A model generated the notes under the pieces. The model worked only from the letters and a program-made list of their open reading frames with translations, did not search any database and had not been told where the DNA came from. From Fischerella sp. PCC 9431 (GTDB taxonomy: Bacteria > Cyanobacteriota > Cyanobacteriia > Cyanobacteriales > Nostocaceae): 64,000 nt of DNA. The translations under genes were made by a program, and so were the position numbers. Position 1 is the stretch's first letter. Every line of letters starts with the position of its first letter. Below are positions 9,203 through 19,654 of this stretch, in pieces. Location: positions 2,126,469 through 2,190,468 of the forward strand of contig NZ_KE650771.1 of assembly GCF_000447295.1 (NCBI RefSeq). The letters are read 5' to 3'.

Positions 9203-10186
9203 CTAATCTTGAGTTAAAAAGACAATGCGATCGCTTGCTGGTTGTTTCGCTTGAGATAAAGCTTTTTCTGCTGTGGAAATCAACTGATTTGCAGAGATTT
9301 CAGAACTAGGAATAATACTTGTTAAACCTAAGCTGCAACTGAAGAATTCATCGCTTTTTGAATTATTATCAGCTATGTTAATAGCTTTGACAGCAGAGAA
9401 AATCGCATCTGCTATCAGCAAAGCTGCTTCGACTTGAGTATTCGGTAAAATCATCGCGAATTGTGTCTCACCAAAGCGGGCTACCAAATTTGACCCACGT
9501 TGCTTGCACTTACGCAGAATATCAGCGATTTGGCACAGATATTGATCTAGAGATGAATGCTCGTAATCAGCCTTGCTCAAGTTAACATCAATCAAAATCA
9601 AAGACAAAGATAATTGATATTTTTGCAAACGCTTCCATTCACGCTGTAAGTATTCATCAAAGTAGTAACGATTAGCAATTTGAGTCAGACTATCGACAGA
9701 AGCAAGGCGTTGTAACTCCCGATTTGCAGCTTCTACCTGTGCGGTCAGCATACATTCTCGTTGAATCTTTTTTTGTAGTTCTGCGATCGCCCACCTTGAC
9801 GTCAACAAGCGATTAGTTCGCTGACTCAGTACTTTCCAATCGATTGGTTTTGTGATGTAGTCTGTTGCACCTGCTTCAAAAGCTCGGTCAACAGATTCTT
9901 GATCGTCGAGAGCAGTAATCATTAAAATCGGAGGACAATTATCATTGAAAAGCGTTTGCATCTGGTGACAACAGCTAAAACCATCCAAGTCTGGCATCAT
10001 TGCATCTAACAAAATTAGATCTGGCACTTGCTGTTGACAAATATCTAAACAATGTTGACCATTATGCGCTTCGATCACGCGATATCCTTCTTTCTCCATC
10101 GCTCGATGCACCACCAATCGCAAGGCTCTTTCATCATCGACAACAAGAACTAGAGGTGGTTGAGATTGCAAGTCCTGATTAATCAT
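9203..10186 (-). CDS. Response regulator with degenerate GGDEF domain
   Basis: 327 residues. Receiver domain 1-130: [10 protein letters not shown], phospho-acceptor Asp in [13 protein letters not shown], Lys in TKPIDWK. A coiled linker leads to a GGDEF-like domain starting [20 protein letters not shown]. The active-site signature reads [12 protein letters not shown] where active cyclases have RYGGEEF, so the GG(D/E)EF loop is lost and diguanylate cyclase activity is unlikely; it may bind nucleotide or act as a docking domain. Its start overlaps the stop of the upstream ethylene-receptor-like kinase by 8 bases, so the two are translationally coupled partners. Confidence 0.9.
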   Translation of the reverse strand: MINQDLQSQPPLVLVVDDERALRLVVHRAMEKEGYRVIEAHNGQHCLDICQQQVPDLILLDAMMPDLDGFSCCHQMQTLFNDNCPPILMITALDDQESVDRAFEAGATDYITKPIDWKVLSQRTNRLLTSRWAIAELQKKIQRECMLTAQVEAANRELQRLASVDSLTQIANRYYFDEYLQREWKRLQKYQLSLSLILIDVNLSKADYEHSSLDQYLCQIADILRKCKQRGSNLVARFGETQFAMILPNTQVEAALLIADAIFSAVKAINIADNNSKSDEFFSCSLGLTSIIPSSEISANQLISTAEKALSQAKQPASDRIVFLTQD

Positions 10187-13100
10187 TTTGCTTATGAGGA
10201 TGTTGTAATTGTAAAGCAGTTTCTACCCTTTGATACTCTGTTTCGAGTTGGGAAACTAGAGTAGAAGCACTGATAGTATTACCAGCACGACCGATCGCTT
10301 CTAATTCTTGGCACAATTGAGCAAGAGGTGTAGCACCGATAGTCACACTCAAAGATTTCAAAGCATGAGCAAAACTACGAAGTTGTGCAGCATCTTGTTT
10401 GTCAATTGCCTGATGAATAGCCAATAACCTTTGTGGGGCATCTTCCAAATAGTTATCAATGAACTCTGCTAAAATTTCTTGATCATCGCCTACCATCTCT
10501 TTGAGAGCTTGAAACGTTTCGGCATCGATAGCTGGAGCTAAGATAAGTTCTTGTTCTATTTCAGGTTGAGAAGTTGGCTCGTCCTTGTTGCAAAAAGCCG
10601 TTGATTGTTGATTTTCCTGACTTGATGAGTGGGAACTTTGATATTTATAGAGAGCTTGGATAATAGCTTTCATGCGGATTGGTTTACTAATGTAGTCATC
10701 CATCCCAGCACCAAGGCATTCCTCCCGATCGCCTTGCATGGCATGGGCAGTCATCGCTATAATCCAAGGGCGGTTGTCTTGTGACCATTCTTGGCAAATT
10801 TTTCGAGTTGCTTCCAAGCCGTCCATTTCTGGCATTTGTACGTCCATGAAGACCAAATCATAGGATTTTTGGCGTAAAGCTGACAGTGCTTCTAAACCAT
10901 TATTTGCTGTGTCAACGCGATAGCCTATCCGCTCAAACATCTGTAGAGCTACCTTCTGATTTAAAAGAATGTCTTCCACCAAGAGAATGCGTAATGGTAG
11001 CTTTTGACTCAACTGAGAATCAAATGCTGGTAAGAGTGATTGCTTAGATATTTCAGAGTTTGGTTGACCGCCTAAAGTATTAATTAATGCATTATAAAGC
11101 TGCGATCGCTTAATTGGTTTGCTTAAAGTCGTAACAAAACCTAGTTTTTCTTCATGCTCTTTCTGGATTAATCCTTCTACAGAACTTAGCATCACTAAAG
11201 GCAGATTTTGACAGCCAGGTAAAGAGCGAATATTTTCTGCCAGAGTTAAACCGTCCATATCTGGCATCCACATATCTAAAACCGCAGTATCAAATTGCTG
11301 ACCGGAATTCATCAATTCCAAAGCTTGCCAACCTGACTCAACCGAGCAAACAAACATACCCCAATTAGAAGCTTGTAAACTAAGCACTTGGCGACTAGTT
11401 GCATTATCATCAACTACTAACAGACGTTTTCCAGTTAAATTTGGTTGAAGAGTCGCTTCAAGGTCGAGATTGTTGCTACTCGAAGCCGACTGAGCCATTA
11501 ATGTGAAATAAAAGGTCGAGCCAACTCCAACTTCGCTCTCAACGCACATACTGCCATTCATCATTTCACACAATCGCTTGCTGATAGCTAAACCCAATCC
11601 AGTACCACCATATTGACGAGTCATCGAAGTATCAATTTGGCTAAAAGGCTTAAATAATCGCTCCATCCGTTCTTGAGGAATGCCAATACCTGTATCCTTA
11701 ACGGCAATTTGAATTTCGTATTTGTCTTGACGAATTATTTGTTTGACCGTTGCGGAAACTACAACTTCACCAGATGTAGTGAATTTCACAGCATTACTAG
11801 TCAAGTTCACCAATATTTGTCGCACTCGTGTGACATCCCCAATAATCTTATTTGGGGTTTGAGGATCTATGAAGTAGGCTAAATCTAGCTTTTTCGCAGC
11901 AGCTTGAGGAGCGACTAAGTCTAAAGCTTCTTCTATGCAATGACAGAGGTTGAAAGGGTGTGCCTCTAAATCTAATTTTCCGGACTCAATCTTAGAGAAA
12001 TCTAAAATATCATTGATGATAGTCAGCAAGCCATCACTACTAGTGCGAATAATTTCCACAAAATCTTGTTGCTGAGGAGTCAGTTGCATATCGAGCAACA
12101 GCCCTGTCATACCGATAATCGCATTCATGGGGGTACGGATTTCATGGCTCATCATTGCCAAAAATTCACTTTTGGCACGATTTGCGGCTTCTGCTTCACG
12201 TTTTGCCTGCCTTAAAGCCCAGTTGTTCCAAGTAAGTTCTTCTAGTTGACGGTTGTCTTGCTCTAGCAACTCTGCTTGTACCAAAGCAACGCCTACTTGT
12301 GCTGCAACTGCTTCCAATAATTCAGTTTCTTCCTCAGTCCACTGGCGAAAATAGTTACACTGTTGTACGACAATAATGCCGTTGGGATTTCCTTGGTATG
12401 AGGTACGGACTGCTAGCATGGATTTGAGTCCAGTCTGCTGAGAAATTTTTTGGATGTTTTGGAGTAAGGGATCAGTGTACACATCACTAGAAGCGATCGC
12501 CCCATCCTGCACAAGAATTTTCTCGGTATAAGGATTACCAGCTACCAAAATATTAAGTTCCACAATAGAGTTGTAATCGGGAACAACATACTCGGCGACT
12601 AAGGAAATTTGCGGACTAGGATCGCTAACATAAGAGTGAATTAGGCAGCGATCTACTTGAAATGCTTGTCCGATTTGAATTGCAGCCGTCCGAAAGGTCG
12701 TTTTTGTATCAAGGCTGAGACGAATTTTCTCAGTAATTTGTTTGAGCAGTAGGGTTTGTCGAAGTTGTCGTTGGAGTGTGACTTCAGCCTGCTTGCGAAC
12801 AGTGATATCAGTGATATCCTCAACTACGTATGACAGTCGTGGATGTTCACCAGGACGACTTTCAATTGGACAAACGGTTGCAGATAACCATTTTTGACCC
12901 TTAGCAGTCTCATGTCGATACTCAAATTTTACCGGCGCTTGAGTTCGTATTGCTTCTCGATAGTGACTAATCCAGAGCTTTAAATGCGATCGCGCTATTC
13001 CCAAATCTGTTGCAAACCGATTTTTTAGTTCCTCTGGGGTAGTACCAAAGAATTGGGCAGAAGTGAGATTATCTGAGAGATGTCGAATATCATTGTCATG

Positions 13101-14426
13101 TAACTCGACAATACCCATCATCATTGCACCACTGTTGAAAAAGCTGCGGAGGGTAGATTCACTTTGTAATAAAGCCTCTTGTGATGCTTTGCGATCAGTA
13201 ATATCGACAATAACGACACCAATTCCCATAGGCTGGCTGTTCATCGCTTGAATTGGAAAGTAAGAAGCTAACCAGGTTCGCTTTATACCTGGGAATTTGC
13301 TAGTTTCTCCACTCACCTCAATATCGAGAACAGATTCCCCGGTAGTCAAAATGTGCTGGAATATTTGTTCTACCTGGGATGCCAAATCCGGGACAATTTC
13401 CCACAGTGTTTTGCCGATATGCTCGACTGCGGGAACTCCATTAATTTCTGCTAATGCTTCATTGATGACTATATAACGCAGTTTGCTATCAAGCAAAGTA
13501 ATACCAACAGGTGCACTAGTAATAAATGCGTCTAGTAACTGTTGTTTTTGAGCTAGTTCCTGCTCCAAGGCTTTGCGATCGCTAATATCGCTACCAATAC
13601 CCAAAAATCCCTTCAATTCTCCTGTTTCGTCGTGCAGGGCAGTTACTGACAACAATACTGGAAAGCGTGAACCATCTTTAGTTATGTATGTCCATTCCCG
13701 TTCATCAATTTGCCCTAGTCGTGCTTTGGCAACAAACGCCTCAAACCCTGGGGTGATTGGGTGAGCAAGTTCCTGCGATAGTTCTTTTGCTCGTTGCGCC
13801 ATCTCATCTGGATCGTGAATAATTGCTGGAGTTGCTTTGCCAATCACTTCGGTGGCTGTATATCCTAACAATTTTTCCGCCGCCGTATTAAAAGTGGAAA
13901 TTATACCATTCGTATCAGTGGAAATAATTGTATAATTTGCACTATTAAAAATGGCTTGCTGGAGTGTCATCGCTGACTTCAAAGCCTTCTCTGTTTGTTT
14001 AAGTTCAGATATTTTCAGATCTAGTTTATGGTTGGCAGCTTCTAACTGTGCAGGACTTGGCAAAGCCAGTAATTGAGGAGTTACGGGTATCAGTGCTAGT
14101 GCTGTGTATACAGAAATAAATGCGGTAATGGCTTTGAACAAACCAGATAACCAGTAAGTCGGATGCCAAAGTGTCCACACGTCCATCACATGGGTTGTAC
14201 CACAAGAGATGATAAAGCTTCCAAATAGTAGCAGCAACCATTTGAAGGGCAAATCCTTTCGCTTGTGAACAAAGTAGACAATAGTGATGGGAATAGAATA
14301 GTAGCTTAGGGCTATCAGAGAATCTGATAAAAGATGTAACCACACCAACTCTGGTTTCCAAAGATAACAATGCCCATGTGGAATAAATAATCCAGTTTCA
14401 AAAAAACTTTGCAACAAGTTCAGCAT
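10179..14426 (-). CDS. Ethylene-receptor-like hybrid histidine kinase (TM-PAS3-GAF-HisKA-HATPase-REC2-HPt)
   Basis: 1415 residues. Residues 20-120 form three membrane helices like the plant ETR1 sensor. All five positions known to matter for ethylene/copper binding in ETR1 (Asp25, Tyr32, Ile62, Cys65, His69) have equivalents here: D35, Y42, I72, C75, H79 in [13 protein letters not shown] and [14 protein letters not shown]. Then follow about three PAS domains (150-545), a GAF domain (560-715), the H-box [18 protein letters not shown], the ATPase ([20 protein letters not shown]), two receivers ([18 protein letters not shown] and [18 protein letters not shown]) and a C-terminal HPt with [14 protein letters not shown]. 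The protein could carry a phosphorelay internally and hand it to the overlapping downstream response regulator. The GAF lacks an obvious bilin-binding Cys-His pair. Confidence 0.93.
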   Translation of the reverse strand: MLNLLQSFFETGLFIPHGHCYLWKPELVWLHLLSDSLIALSYYSIPITIVYFVHKRKDLPFKWLLLLFGSFIISCGTTHVMDVWTLWHPTYWLSGLFKAITAFISVYTALALIPVTPQLLALPSPAQLEAANHKLDLKISELKQTEKALKSAMTLQQAIFNSANYTIISTDTNGIISTFNTAAEKLLGYTATEVIGKATPAIIHDPDEMAQRAKELSQELAHPITPGFEAFVAKARLGQIDEREWTYITKDGSRFPVLLSVTALHDETGELKGFLGIGSDISDRKALEQELAQKQQLLDAFITSAPVGITLLDSKLRYIVINEALAEINGVPAVEHIGKTLWEIVPDLASQVEQIFQHILTTGESVLDIEVSGETSKFPGIKRTWLASYFPIQAMNSQPMGIGVVIVDITDRKASQEALLQSESTLRSFFNSGAMMMGIVELHDNDIRHLSDNLTSAQFFGTTPEELKNRFATDLGIARSHLKLWISHYREAIRTQAPVKFEYRHETAKGQKWLSATVCPIESRPGEHPRLSYVVEDITDITVRKQAEVTLQRQLRQTLLLKQITEKIRLSLDTKTTFRTAAIQIGQAFQVDRCLIHSYVSDPSPQISLVAEYVVPDYNSIVELNILVAGNPYTEKILVQDGAIASSDVYTDPLLQNIQKISQQTGLKSMLAVRTSYQGNPNGIIVVQQCNYFRQWTEEETELLEAVAAQVGVALVQAELLEQDNRQLEELTWNNWALRQAKREAEAANRAKSEFLAMMSHEIRTPMNAIIGMTGLLLDMQLTPQQQDFVEIIRTSSDGLLTIINDILDFSKIESGKLDLEAHPFNLCHCIEEALDLVAPQAAAKKLDLAYFIDPQTPNKIIGDVTRVRQILVNLTSNAVKFTTSGEVVVSATVKQIIRQDKYEIQIAVKDTGIGIPQERMERLFKPFSQIDTSMTRQYGGTGLGLAISKRLCEMMNGSMCVESEVGVGSTFYFTLMAQSASSSNNLDLEATLQPNLTGKRLLVVDDNATSRQVLSLQASNWGMFVCSVESGWQALELMNSGQQFDTAVLDMWMPDMDGLTLAENIRSLPGCQNLPLVMLSSVEGLIQKEHEEKLGFVTTLSKPIKRSQLYNALINTLGGQPNSEISKQSLLPAFDSQLSQKLPLRILLVEDILLNQKVALQMFERIGYRVDTANNGLEALSALRQKSYDLVFMDVQMPEMDGLEATRKICQEWSQDNRPWIIAMTAHAMQGDREECLGAGMDDYISKPIRMKAIIQALYKYQSSHSSSQENQQSTAFCNKDEPTSQPEIEQELILAPAIDAETFQALKEMVGDDQEILAEFIDNYLEDAPQRLLAIHQAIDKQDAAQLRSFAHALKSLSVTIGATPLAQLCQELEAIGRAGNTISASTLVSQLETEYQRVETALQLQHPHKQND

Positions 14427-14595
14427 ATATTTTATGGAAAAATCAATCTCAAAAGTTTAAACCAATAACATAAGTAGCGTTTTCTCACTGTTTCCCTTTT
14501 TGCTGCACTGTATTTTAGTTTTCCCAAAAATAATGTTGGAGGCATCATGTTATGCAAAAAAGTAGGCGTTACTGAATTGCGGTATGAATTCGGAT

Positions 14596-14623
14596 GTAGA
14601 GACGCGATATATCGCGTCTCTAC
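14596..14623. repeat. Perfect 28-bp palindrome (GTAGAGACGCGAT family)
   Basis: GTAGAGACGCGATA followed at once by its exact reverse complement. Diverged family members are at 42727-42752 and 51823-51850, both in upstream regions of genes, and a weaker one near 8585. It is typical of mobile palindromes scattered through filamentous cyanobacterial genomes. Confidence 0.85.
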
Positions 14624-14697
14624 AAAGATTTTGGCATTACGTAGAATCATTTTCATACATGAAATCAACAACGCCAAAAAGTATAATTATTAAAATA

Positions 14698-14727
14698 GTC
14701 AAGTAGAAAATTTCTTTTCTACTTGAC
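14698..14727 (-). terminator. Hairpin after the BON lipoprotein gene
   Basis: Perfect 13-bp stem GTCAAGTAGAAAA/TTTTCTACTTGAC with a 4-base loop, 64 bp beyond the minus-strand stop at 14791. On the minus strand it is followed by TATTTTAATAATTAT. Probable intrinsic terminator. Confidence 0.7.
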
Positions 14728-14790
14728 CAACAACACTCAATTAATGAGAACGAAAATATTGTTTTTTAATGGGCGTGATTATGAACTGCT

Positions 14791-15252
14791 TTAGCTTTTT
14801 GGTTTAGCAACTATGGCTTTCACATTCACAGATTTGACTCCTTTAATTTCCTTCGCTAAAGGTTCAATCTTAGCTAGCTCTTGTTCATTCGTTACAGTTC
14901 CTGATACGGTAACAATGCCATCATCAGAAGCCTGAACTGCTAAACTACCCCTGGGGATATTTGCTTCTAACTTAGAGCGAACTTCACTTTCAAGGTCACC
15001 TTCTGCTCTTTGTGTATCACCACCAGTGATATTATTTCGTTGTTCGCGAGCACGAATATCTTGGTTTAGCTGTCTTCTGCGGAGTTCACTTTGAGCGTCT
15101 TCTTTAGCTTCTTGAGTTTCTTCAGTGTTCGGTGTTGCTACTTGAGAAGGACTAGGATTATTGGGTGCTGTCTGACTTGTTTTGGAAACATTCTCACAAC
15201 CAACACTCAAGACTAAAAGACTACTAATTAATAAAAAAGTTACTTTTTTCAT
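14791..15252 (-). CDS. BON-domain lipoprotein
   Basis: 153 residues. Signal peptide with lipobox LSVGC at residues 15-19, so it is probably lipid-anchored in the envelope. Then a low-complexity Pro/Gln/Glu linker and one BON domain at about 85-148 (SEVRSKLEANIPRG...VQASDDGIVTVSGTVTNEQELAKIEPLAKEIKGVKSV). BON domains bind membranes or phospholipid and are common in envelope-stress proteins such as OsmY. The neighbouring stress protein, on the same strand, fits such a role. Confidence 0.85.
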   Translation of the reverse strand: MKKVTFLLISSLLVLSVGCENVSKTSQTAPNNPSPSQVATPNTEETQEAKEDAQSELRRRQLNQDIRAREQRNNITGGDTQRAEGDLESEVRSKLEANIPRGSLAVQASDDGIVTVSGTVTNEQELAKIEPLAKEIKGVKSVNVKAIVAKPKS

Positions 15253-15346
15253 TTGTTTTAACTCTTAAAATTAATACAAGATATGGAAATTAGAAAATTT
15301 GGGTGAATCAGAGCTAGTAACTAGTAATTAGATTTGCTCCTCTGAT

Positions 15347-15375
15347 AAACCTCTCTCCCCGAAAGGGAGAGGTTT
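15347..15375. terminator. CTCTCCC/GGGAGAG hairpin
   Basis: AAACCTCTCTCCC and GGGAGAGGTTT form a stem with a 2-base bulge and a CGAAA-type loop in the 195-bp gap between two minus-strand genes. It may act with the hairpin at 15396-15426. Confidence 0.45.
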
Positions 15376-15395
15376 GGAAGTTTTGTTTTTAGCTT

Positions 15396-15426
15396 TCTTC
15401 TCCTTTCTTAAAAGCAAAGGAGAAGA
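15396..15426 (-). terminator. Hairpin after the triplicated stress-protein gene
   Basis: Perfect 11-bp stem TCTTCTCCTTT/AAAGGAGAAGA with a 9-base loop, 21 bp past the minus-strand stop at 15447. No strong T tract on the minus strand. Confidence 0.55.
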
Positions 15427-15446
15427 GTAGTAAATTCAGGTTCAGC

Positions 15447-17111
15447 TTAAATTTCGCGACGGTCAATAATAACGACCTTCGGATCTTCGACTGCTAATTC
15501 TGGTGAATAACTAGTTTGACTGGTATCTGTAACTGATGCAGCGTGATGTGTACGGTTGATATCAGTAGCATCAAAGATGTCAAAGTCTGTAATTCCTCGG
15601 CGCTTGAGAATAGCTTCTGCATGATGGATTTGTTCGTCAGTACCATCTACAATCACTAAATAATCACCTCTGTTGAAGCGATCGCTATATAAACGCGCCC
15701 GATTTTCAGGAATTCCCAAGCCAATTAATCCACCAGTTAAACCGCCAGCAGCAGCACCAATCGCACCACCTGCAACTGTTGTTGCTAAAGCTGTTGCTAT
15801 CGCACCACCTGCGATTACAGGCCCAACTCCCGGAATAGCTAAGGCTCCCAGACCTACTAATAACCCTCCTAGACCACCTAACACTCCGCCTGTAGCTGCT
15901 CCAGCTTTTGCACCTTCATCAGCTTTGGTTTGTGCTGCGACATTATTGTGATTGACACCTGTATTGACACCAGGAAGGCGATCGCCACTATCTTTTGCAA
16001 TCAGAGATACTTGATTCATAGGAAATCCAGAGTCTCTCAGTTCCATGAGCGCTGCTTCTGCATCTCGATGATGAGAAAATGCTCCAATCGCTCTTCTATT
16101 TCTGTGCAGAGGTGTTGTACCATGACCAGAAACTGGTGTATGAACTGTATTGCGCGCGGGGGTAGCAGCGTAATCTACTGTGGGGTCAAAAATTTCCCAA
16201 TCTCGAATTCCATGACGATTGAGAATCGCAGCAGCACGATGGATATCTGCATCTGTACCACTGACAACAACTACATAATCACCGTGATTGATGCGCTCAT
16301 CATAGAAACGATGACGATGATCTGGAAGTCTCAATCTCAAGTTATGAATCGCTTCGTCAAAACGATCGCGTAAAGTCACCCCAGTAAAGCGATCGCGTCG
16401 TGACCAATTTTTGTTAATCAAGGAAATTTGACCCAAGGGGAAACCCGCAGTTCGCAAATCATTAATTGCAGCTTCCGCATCTTCGAGACGAGAGAAATAA
16501 CCAATAGCGTGTTTGTGAGTTACGCCTAAATCGCGTCCAGGAGTAGCGGTGTAATTTCCTGTACCAACAGGTATATCATAGACTTCAAACTCTTCTATTC
16601 CCCGACGTCTGAGAATTGCTTCGGCTCTGGCAATTTCCTCATCAGTGCCATCTATAATGACTAAGTAATGTCCTCTTCCTACTCGTTCATTATATACTCT
16701 GGCTCGTTCTTCGGGAATTCCTAAACCAATCAAAGCACCAAGCAAACCACCAGCTACAGCACCAATTCCAGCTCCTGCTATAGTTGTAGCCAAAGTAGTT
16801 GCAGCTGCACCAGCCAGCATGATTGGGCCGATTCCTGGGATAGCTAAAGTACCAAGACCAACTAATAAACCAGTCAATCCACCTAAAACACCACCAGAAA
16901 CAGCGCCAGTTGCTGCTCCTTCATCAGCTTTATTACCAATGTTTTCTGTTACTTCTGTACCAGCAATTTGATCATTGCGATCAGCTTCACGCGCAACAAC
17001 AGAGACTCTGTCCATAGGAAAACCAGCATCTCTCAATTCATGTAAAGCTGCTTCTGCATCACGACGATGAGAAAAAACCCCTACAGCACGTCTGTGTATA
17101 CCTACAACCAT
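15447..17111 (-). CDS. Triplicated general-stress (YflT/GS17M-type) protein with glycine-zipper segments
   Basis: 554 residues from the ATG (a TTG five codons earlier lacks a ribosome site; GGTGG precedes the ATG). Three copies of the same module begin RRAVGVFSHRRDAEAAL, HAIGYFSRLEDAEAAI and RRAIGAFSHHRDAEAAL (about residues 7, 205 and 335), each ending with a GHYLVIIDGTD / GDYVVVVSGTD / GDYLVIVDGTD block and RRRGIEEFEVYD-like strand. Copies 1 and 3 contain about 70 residues of Gly/Ala-rich hydrophobic sequence that could insert in a membrane; copy 2 lacks it. Function unknown beyond homology to general-stress proteins. Confidence 0.82.
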   Translation of the reverse strand: MVVGIHRRAVGVFSHRRDAEAALHELRDAGFPMDRVSVVAREADRNDQIAGTEVTENIGNKADEGAATGAVSGGVLGGLTGLLVGLGTLAIPGIGPIMLAGAAATTLATTIAGAGIGAVAGGLLGALIGLGIPEERARVYNERVGRGHYLVIIDGTDEEIARAEAILRRRGIEEFEVYDIPVGTGNYTATPGRDLGVTHKHAIGYFSRLEDAEAAINDLRTAGFPLGQISLINKNWSRRDRFTGVTLRDRFDEAIHNLRLRLPDHRHRFYDERINHGDYVVVVSGTDADIHRAAAILNRHGIRDWEIFDPTVDYAATPARNTVHTPVSGHGTTPLHRNRRAIGAFSHHRDAEAALMELRDSGFPMNQVSLIAKDSGDRLPGVNTGVNHNNVAAQTKADEGAKAGAATGGVLGGLGGLLVGLGALAIPGVGPVIAGGAIATALATTVAGGAIGAAAGGLTGGLIGLGIPENRARLYSDRFNRGDYLVIVDGTDEQIHHAEAILKRRGITDFDIFDATDINRTHHAASVTDTSQTSYSPELAVEDPKVVIIDRREI

Positions 17112-17460
17112 ATTTCTTACCACCAAAATATTTATTTATTTTTTAAAGTGAATTTGAGGCATGTAACTTAGCTATATTAAGCGTTATTTGTGAGCAATTT
17201 TTCATCAATCGTGTGGATGAATTTGCATGTATACCATTGGGATAAATTACGCCTACATCTAAAGAAATAGGTATGTTTTATTTGATTTTCATTGGTTATA
17301 AATAATCCCTTAAAAATCATATCCCCAGCTTCTTTGAAAAGCCGGGGATCATATCTTCCATATTTACAAGAGAAATACTATGCTGAAAAATCAGAATATT
17401 TTCACTAATAATTTATAATTTAACAACATCAAAATAATAATTTCACTTATAAAAAACATC
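17112..17460. other. Spacer between stress-protein and DOMON-like genes
   Basis: Holds the promoter region of the stress protein, AT-rich sequence and the hairpin at 17321-17349. No gene seen. Confidence 0.5.
17321..17349. terminator. ATCCCC-GCTT / AAGC-GGGGAT hairpin
   Basis: ATCCCCAGCTT pairs with AAGCCGGGGAT with one mismatch over a 7-base loop. It has no adjacent T run, so it could be a repeat or an mRNA stability element. It lies upstream of the stress gene and 112 bp above the 3' end of the next gene. Confidence 0.4.
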
Positions 17461-18000
17461 TTATATCTCAATAATAAAACTATCTCGTAAATGAAAATCA
17501 GCCTCTTTACCTTGATGAGTTAATGCCCAGTAACTGACTTCACCGTCTTTGGATTTAATAACAGTAGTAATTGCTATTTGAATGACTTTTTCTAGCAAGA
17601 TGATTTGATTTAAATTCATCTCTAAAACAACCATCAAACCATCAGATTGATGCTGGACGTTAAATGGGAAGACTAAAAAGGCTGTTTCCTCTTGCATTCC
17701 TTGACGATACCCATCAAAACGATAAATATTCCAATCTCCTGTCGGAGAAAGATTAAATTCCCAATATTTATCTGAATCTTTGACACCTAAGAAAAACTCA
17801 AAGCAAGTATCTTGCCAAAGTTCATGCTTGCGCTTTGGTGTATTTGATGGTGGGGCGATCGCAACTTTTGCTAAATCGCCGGAAAGTACATAGCATAGAT
17901 TAAGCTGATTAGCATGTCGGGTAATATTACCTGTTATTTTTAAATTAGGCAACAACTTGCCATCAGCAAAAGGTTGCAGCGAAAATTTTTGGTTATTCAT
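17461..18000 (-). CDS. DOMON-like domain protein
   Basis: 179 residues with the beta-sandwich pattern of DOMON/CBM9-like domains: LWQDTCFEFFLGVKDSDKYWEFNLSPTGDWNIYRFDGYR (about residues 60-98) and a terminal YWALTHQGKEADFHLRDSF. Such domains bind haem or sugars. There is no signal peptide, which argues for a cytosolic sugar-binding role. The gene overlaps the upstream phosphotransferase by 4 bases (ATGA), so the two are one operon. Confidence 0.75.
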   Translation of the reverse strand: MNNQKFSLQPFADGKLLPNLKITGNITRHANQLNLCYVLSGDLAKVAIAPPSNTPKRKHELWQDTCFEFFLGVKDSDKYWEFNLSPTGDWNIYRFDGYRQGMQEETAFLVFPFNVQHQSDGLMVVLEMNLNQIILLEKVIQIAITTVIKSKDGEVSYWALTHQGKEADFHLRDSFIIEI

Positions 18001-19115
18001 TTCATGTCTTGAATAATTTTGCGAATGTTTGCTTCTTGAGATTCAATACTTTCAGTCAGCTTAAATTGAACAAGCGCCCTTGCTAAGTTGTGTTCTCGGT
18101 GCTTGACTTTGAAATAGACATTCTCGGCTAAATAGTCAGCAAAAAACCGCAGTCCCAATTCAAAAGCAATGAGACGGATCGCATCGTAGATATAGGTATA
18201 ATCATTTTCAGTCAGAAATTCTTGAGCGACAGACAGATAACCTTGAAGAATTCCCCGACATAAATCTGTATCAAAAAAAACTTTTTCCCATGCTTCTGTT
18301 TCTTCTCCAGCAGGATTACAACCAGAACGTAAGCAATCACCAATGTCGTAATGTACGAGTCCTGGCTTCACGGTGTCGAGATCGATGACGCTGACGGCTT
18401 GCTGAGTACTGATATCAAACATTACATTATTGATTTTGGGGTCGCCGTGCATCAGACGTAGGGGTAATTTACCCGTAGCTTTGGCGTTTTCCAGAACATG
18501 GGCAAAAGTTTGGCGATCGCTCACAAACTTTAAGCAATAATTGACTTCTGGAGATTGACACGGGCTAGTTTTTGCTAAGACTTCGTTGTAGTGTTGCAGG
18601 TAAAGCGGCGTAATATGAAAACCTTCGAGGGTGTCAGCGAGTCTTTGTGGCGGTAAGTCACTGATCAGATTATGGAACATCCCCAAAGCGTAACCAATTT
18701 CTTTGGCTTGTTCGATATTTTGCATCGTATCAAAAGACTGGGAACCTGCGATAAAGCTAATCGCCCGCCAGAATGAGCCATTAATATCTCTGCAACAATC
18801 TTGATCATCCTTTGTGAATAATACACGCGGCACTTCCCAACGCCGATTCAGGGGATGCAGTTGTAGCCGATTGCGAACATGTCCAGTGAAAGTACACATG
18901 TTTTGCATAATCAACTCTGGCTGACGAAATACCTGTGTATTAATGCGTTGCAGGACAAAATACTTTTCGTTGGAAGAATCTAGTGTAACCAGAAAAGTGT
19001 CATTTATATTACCACTACCAAATGCTTTTACACTTGTAACCTTTCCTTGAAGAGTGAATTGGTTAGCAATCTGAATCAGATTGTCTATGTCCTGTGTTTT
19101 GAGATAATCGGTCAT
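17997..19115 (-). CDS. APH-fold phosphotransferase (aminoglycoside/choline/sugar kinase family)
   Basis: 372 residues. It has the kinase catalytic loop LRLMHGDPKINNVMFD with the HGDxxxxN motif (about residues 213-228) and the following metal-binding SVIDLDTVKPGLVHYDIGD. The N-terminal half carries the nucleotide-binding lobe (ALFGSGNINDTFLV, YFVLQRINTQVF). The family phosphorylates small hydroxylated substrates; N-acetylhexosamine 1-kinases belong here. Pairing with a DOMON-like, possibly sugar-binding protein supports a carbohydrate substrate, but this is inference. Confidence 0.8.
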   Translation of the reverse strand: MTDYLKTQDIDNLIQIANQFTLQGKVTSVKAFGSGNINDTFLVTLDSSNEKYFVLQRINTQVFRQPELIMQNMCTFTGHVRNRLQLHPLNRRWEVPRVLFTKDDQDCCRDINGSFWRAISFIAGSQSFDTMQNIEQAKEIGYALGMFHNLISDLPPQRLADTLEGFHITPLYLQHYNEVLAKTSPCQSPEVNYCLKFVSDRQTFAHVLENAKATGKLPLRLMHGDPKINNVMFDISTQQAVSVIDLDTVKPGLVHYDIGDCLRSGCNPAGEETEAWEKVFFDTDLCRGILQGYLSVAQEFLTENDYTYIYDAIRLIAFELGLRFFADYLAENVYFKVKHREHNLARALVQFKLTESIESQEANIRKIIQDMK

Positions 19116-19281
19116 CTTCCTGCACTACTCCCCACATAATTGCACGAAGGCAATAGGGGATATATTAGCGCAAGTTTCACACCAAGTTTATATAAATAAG
19201 CGTTAATATCCTTAAGAATAGTCAAGGACTTTTTATGATGTGATACTGATTTAAAATCAGGTTAAAAGCGTGTGAGGAGAA

Positions 19282-19359
19282 ATGTCAGCCAAAGACCGAT
19301 TTCATGAAGCAGTCAAAAAAGGTCTTCAAAAACAGGCGATCGCTAATGTAGATCATTAA
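19282..19359 (+). pseudogene. xisH remnant (N-terminal stub)
   Basis: A good ribosome site (GTGAGGAGA) precedes an ATG reading MSAKDRFHEAVKKGLQKQ, the start of XisH-type proteins (fdxN-element excision controlling factor family). Similarity stops at a GCGATCGC octamer, and the frame ends seven codons later. Intact XisH is about 130 residues. Only 25 codons remain. Confidence 0.65.
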
Positions 19360-19426
19360 TTTAGTGACTAGCTAAAGCTTTAACTAGAGCGATCGCACAA
19401 AATAGAATCCATATTATCTAAGCTTA

Positions 19427-19654
19427 TTAGTTTTGAGCGCGCTGGCGTTGAGCAATTTGCATCAATAAACGTAATGCTTCATTGACAGATTCAGCAGTGG
19501 GAAATGCTTGTGCTACATCAGGGTCTAGCAATACGAGATTGGTTCCGGTTTTGTAACGTTCTGCATACTTACCCCGAACACCACCCTTCATATTAGAAAA
19601 GTCGTATTCAGGACGTAGTTCATCTTCAAACTCGTTTTCATTCTCCTTCTTCAT
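19427..19654 (-). CDS. Antitoxin of a BrnT/BrnA-type pair
   Basis: 75 residues from the ATG of MKKENENEFEDELRPEYDF, which lies directly behind the toxin relic and has an AGAGG 5 bases upstream; the longer open frame upstream is the shifted toxin tail. LRPEYDFSNMKGGVRGKYAERY is the familiar opening of these antitoxins, and the C-terminal TAESVNEALRLLMQIAQRQ is a ribbon-helix-helix-like DNA-binding end. It probably represses its own promoter. The partner toxin is broken, so the antitoxin is an orphan that may still regulate. Confidence 0.75.
   Translation of the reverse strand: MKKENENEFEDELRPEYDFSNMKGGVRGKYAERYKTGTNLVLLDPDVAQAFPTAESVNEALRLLMQIAQRQRAQN

Larger units (their letters stand above)
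14427..14790. other. Spacer with palindrome and terminator
   Basis: Upstream of the ethylene-receptor-like kinase. Two structured elements, listed separately, occupy it. An 81-codon minus-strand frame at 14432-14677 reads through the palindrome and is not convincing. Confidence 0.5.

Noticed and set aside
9203-10186. Calling the regulator an active diguanylate cyclase
   Set aside because: The GG(D/E)EF signature is replaced by RFGETQF, so catalysis is unlikely.
14432-14677. 81-codon minus-strand frame
   Set aside because: Reads straight through a perfect palindrome and lacks a start signal.
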